Shown: positions 62,083 through 64,000 of the stretch, piece by piece
How the letters are laid out: every line of letters starts with the position of its first letter
How positions within the stretch are numbered: the first letter of the stretch is position 1
NCBI GenBank assembly: GCA_000697335.1
Contig: JNEM01016507.1
Coordinates: 46,286-110,285, forward strand
Length of the DNA stretch: 64,000 bases
DNA from: Conidiobolus incongruus B7586
Lineage: Eukaryota > Entomophthoromycota > Entomophthoromycetes > Entomophthorales > Conidiobolaceae
Direction of reading: 5' to 3'
Translations under genes and position numbers: made by a program
The notes under the pieces: model-generated
The model's database searches: none
What the model was told of the DNA's origin: nothing
The model's input: the letters and a program-made list of their open reading frames with translations, nothing else

Positions 62083-62090
62083 TTTATATA
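62083..62090 (-). promoter_or_regulatory. TATA-like box of the 62-kb zinc-cluster gene
   Basis: TATATAAA on the minus strand, 46 bases before the ATG at 62037. Confidence 0.6.
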
Positions 62091-62147
62091 TTTGTTAAAG
62101 ATTTTAATCAAATCGAAAAACCAGTATCGGACCTAAATTATAGTTTA

Positions 62148-62199
62148 TTTGATTGGTCAGAAATTAAAATCCATTAATATTTGCAAAGTCGCACAGTTT
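62148..62199 (-). promoter_or_regulatory. Conserved upstream block with CCAAT box (62-kb gene)
   Basis: ATTGG at 62152-62156, then GAAATTAA, TCCATT, and AATATTTGCAAAGT followed by GCACAGTTT, matching 59564-59618 in order and spacing. Confidence 0.6.
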
Positions 62200-63127
62200 A
62201 TTATTTCAGCATATAATAGCTATTTTTAGTTGTCTAATTAATTCATTTTAAATATTTCGACGATATTATATTAAGATGTAAACAAATTGATTTGTTTATA
62301 ATTTTTACTTATAATGCTATCTTGCAAGCTTAACATTTTTTTCTAATTTTATCAATATATATAGTAATGTTAATTGTGTTTCTAGCCCATAATCCTCAGA
62401 AACCTGATATTCAGTATATATATATCTTGTTAATAGATTTAAAAATGAAAAAGAATTTATATTTTATTAATACTCTTTTATTTATTTGTCCAATGTACAA
62501 TATAATAAACTATTTCAAACTAATATCAATGAATAAATACTAAATTTTATATAATTAAAATAAATTGAATATTATTTTTATTTATAATTTTTTTCTCTCT
62601 TTACTCAAAATTATTGTATTAAAGTGGTCAATTACCAGATTAACTAATCTAATAAATTAGAAAGTTTGTCACAGCCGATTTAATAATTTCAATAAACATT
62701 TATTTTCAACTTTATATTAATTAATTTTTGAATCGTGAGAACTTGATGACGAATATTATAGTTATTTTTAGAATTTAAATGAGATTTCGGGGAAATAAAT
62801 CAGATGAATTTGTATATATTACATAAATTTTTTAACTAAAAAATGATTATAATGAATAACTTAGCCATTTATTACAAGTATTTAACTTTAGTCTATTGAA
62901 CTTCAATCAATCAATTTAGATCAATTGAAGTAAACATTTTGACAATATAAAAATTATAAGAACTTTAGATAGTAAAAAATGTTGGTAATATTGGATATAT
63001 TTTTATTTTAATTAATAAGTAATTTTAATAATTAATTAAATCAAAAATATAAAGATTTGTAAATCAATTAATTATTGATAATCTAATATTTGAAAATATT
63101 TTATTATATCTCTTTAAAGTATACATA
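62200..63127. other. AT-rich intergenic DNA
   Basis: No supported gene. The final TA (63126-63127) is the presumed target site of the next element. Confidence 0.5.
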
Positions 63128-64000
63128 TTGCTTTAGGTTTTAAATAATAAGACTTTTTTAGGTTTGAATATAAATAAACATTTTAATATATGATTTATAA
63201 TAATAAATATATAAGATAAATTTAATACTCTCCTATATCATTAATAACTTTCTGCCATACTTTTAGTAAATATTTAATATTTGAGAAATATTTTTCTCCA
63301 AAAGTTAAATTTTGATATTTTATAAATTGATTTTTTAATATTTAAAGCAATTATAATTATATGGCTTATAAATTATTGAATAAACTAATTATATTATTTA
63401 TTTTCAATTATTTTTAATTAGAAAACACTTTTCAATTTTAAGTTAATATGTTTTATAATTATTGTATAATATTATATAATATCATATATAAAATTAAATT
63501 AAATATATTAATATATATATTTTTATATATAAAACAGTATAACTTATTATTTTTTTATTTTTTTTAAAAAATAAATTATGTAATATATGGTATTATAATT
63601 TAATAAAAATATACTTATAAATTATTTATATATATCAATATATAATTGAGATTAATTCAATAATACTTAGTAATTTAATTTATATACTGGAAAAAATAAT
63701 ATAATAGAATTTATAATCTATTTATTTATATAGTTTATTTCAAACACCTAGTAAATAATTATATCTTAAATAGCTTTAATTAATTTATAAGGAAATTATT
63801 TATATTTTATTGATATAATCTAAATTTAAATTTTAATAAATATAATATAATTATATAACCTATATTAAAATTCTTTAATAATAAATCAAATTATATTACA
63901 AAAATATTTTAATATATTATTTTTATTAAAAAATAATAAATAATAATATTATAAATATTAATTAATTTTTTACAATATATATTAAAATACTAAAATAACT
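63128..64000 (-). mobile_element. Mariner/Tc1-type DNA transposon (family 1), cut by window end
   Basis: This aligns in the same direction with the copy at 7884-9200. It begins TTGCTTTAGG after a TA, continues with TAAATAATAAGACTTTTTTA in the terminal repeat, then has the shared TAAACATTTTAATATAT and AATAACTTTCTGCCATAC blocks and the C-terminal part of the transposase on the minus strand. Similarity can be followed to about 63480; beyond that it is almost pure A and T. It is dead and strongly AT-shifted. The 5' part of the transposase would lie outside the window. Confidence 0.7.

Noticed and set aside
61899-62177. Plus-strand open frame across the start of the 62-kb gene
   Set aside because: Antisense shadow of the zinc-cluster gene and its promoter.
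1-64000. CRISPR array, prokaryotic operons or organellar DNA
   Set aside because: Spliceosomal introns, eukaryotic tRNA and pol III terminator, TATA boxes and Zn2Cys6 genes show nuclear eukaryotic DNA; no spaced direct-repeat array is present.

Overview
The window looks like a very AT-rich, gene-poor stretch of a fungal nuclear genome. Three things point to a fungus: five intact genes for fungal-type Zn2Cys6 (binuclear zinc cluster) proteins, a small single calponin-homology protein of the Scp1/transgelin type with short GT-AG introns, and a eukaryotic tRNA-His gene with an A discriminator base. The extreme AT bias of the non-coding DNA and the unusual gene set fit an early-diverging (non-Dikarya) fungus better than an ascomycete. 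That placement is inference; no marker gene settles it.

Layout. 1-1065 is the 3' part of a coiled-coil protein gene with one intron. About 1490-1810 is a fossil piece resembling a Ty3/gypsy Gag. 3866-4670 is a five-exon SCP1/transgelin gene. 6.4-9.2 kb holds two relics of a mariner/Tc1 DNA transposon. 10847-11708 is a broken copy of the intact two-domain GNAT acetyltransferase gene at 14083-14946. 16199-16269 is tRNA-His(GTG). 18895-19251 encodes a small secreted six-cysteine protein. From 22.9 to 62.0 kb five short, intronless Zn2Cys6 genes and one dead copy are scattered through AT-rich DNA. Between them lie a copia-like fossil (27.4-28.45 kb), a second mariner lineage (28.6-29.6 kb), further mariner copies (53.7-54.9, 56.6-57.9 and 63.1 kb to the window end), a 0.3-kb interspersed repeat present three times, a tandem duplication, and some higher-GC islands that are probably decayed sequence.

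How the parts relate. Most genes have a TATA-like box 45-100 bases before the ATG, which helps choose start codons. The zinc-cluster genes are the main theme: each has a near-invariant DNA-binding domain and a basic RRGPK/KRGPK linker, followed by a fast-changing Asn/Ser/Tyr/Pro-rich tail, with no room for the usual fungal middle homology domain. They fall into two subgroups (23 kb + 45 kb + the dead copy; 31 kb + 59 kb + 62 kb). Two of them share a conserved block upstream of the promoter. The mariner relics are heavily A+T-shifted, with many Gln and Trp codons apparently turned into stops, as expected from a RIP-like process or strong C-to-T decay. Much of the remaining AT-rich DNA shows no gene I can support.
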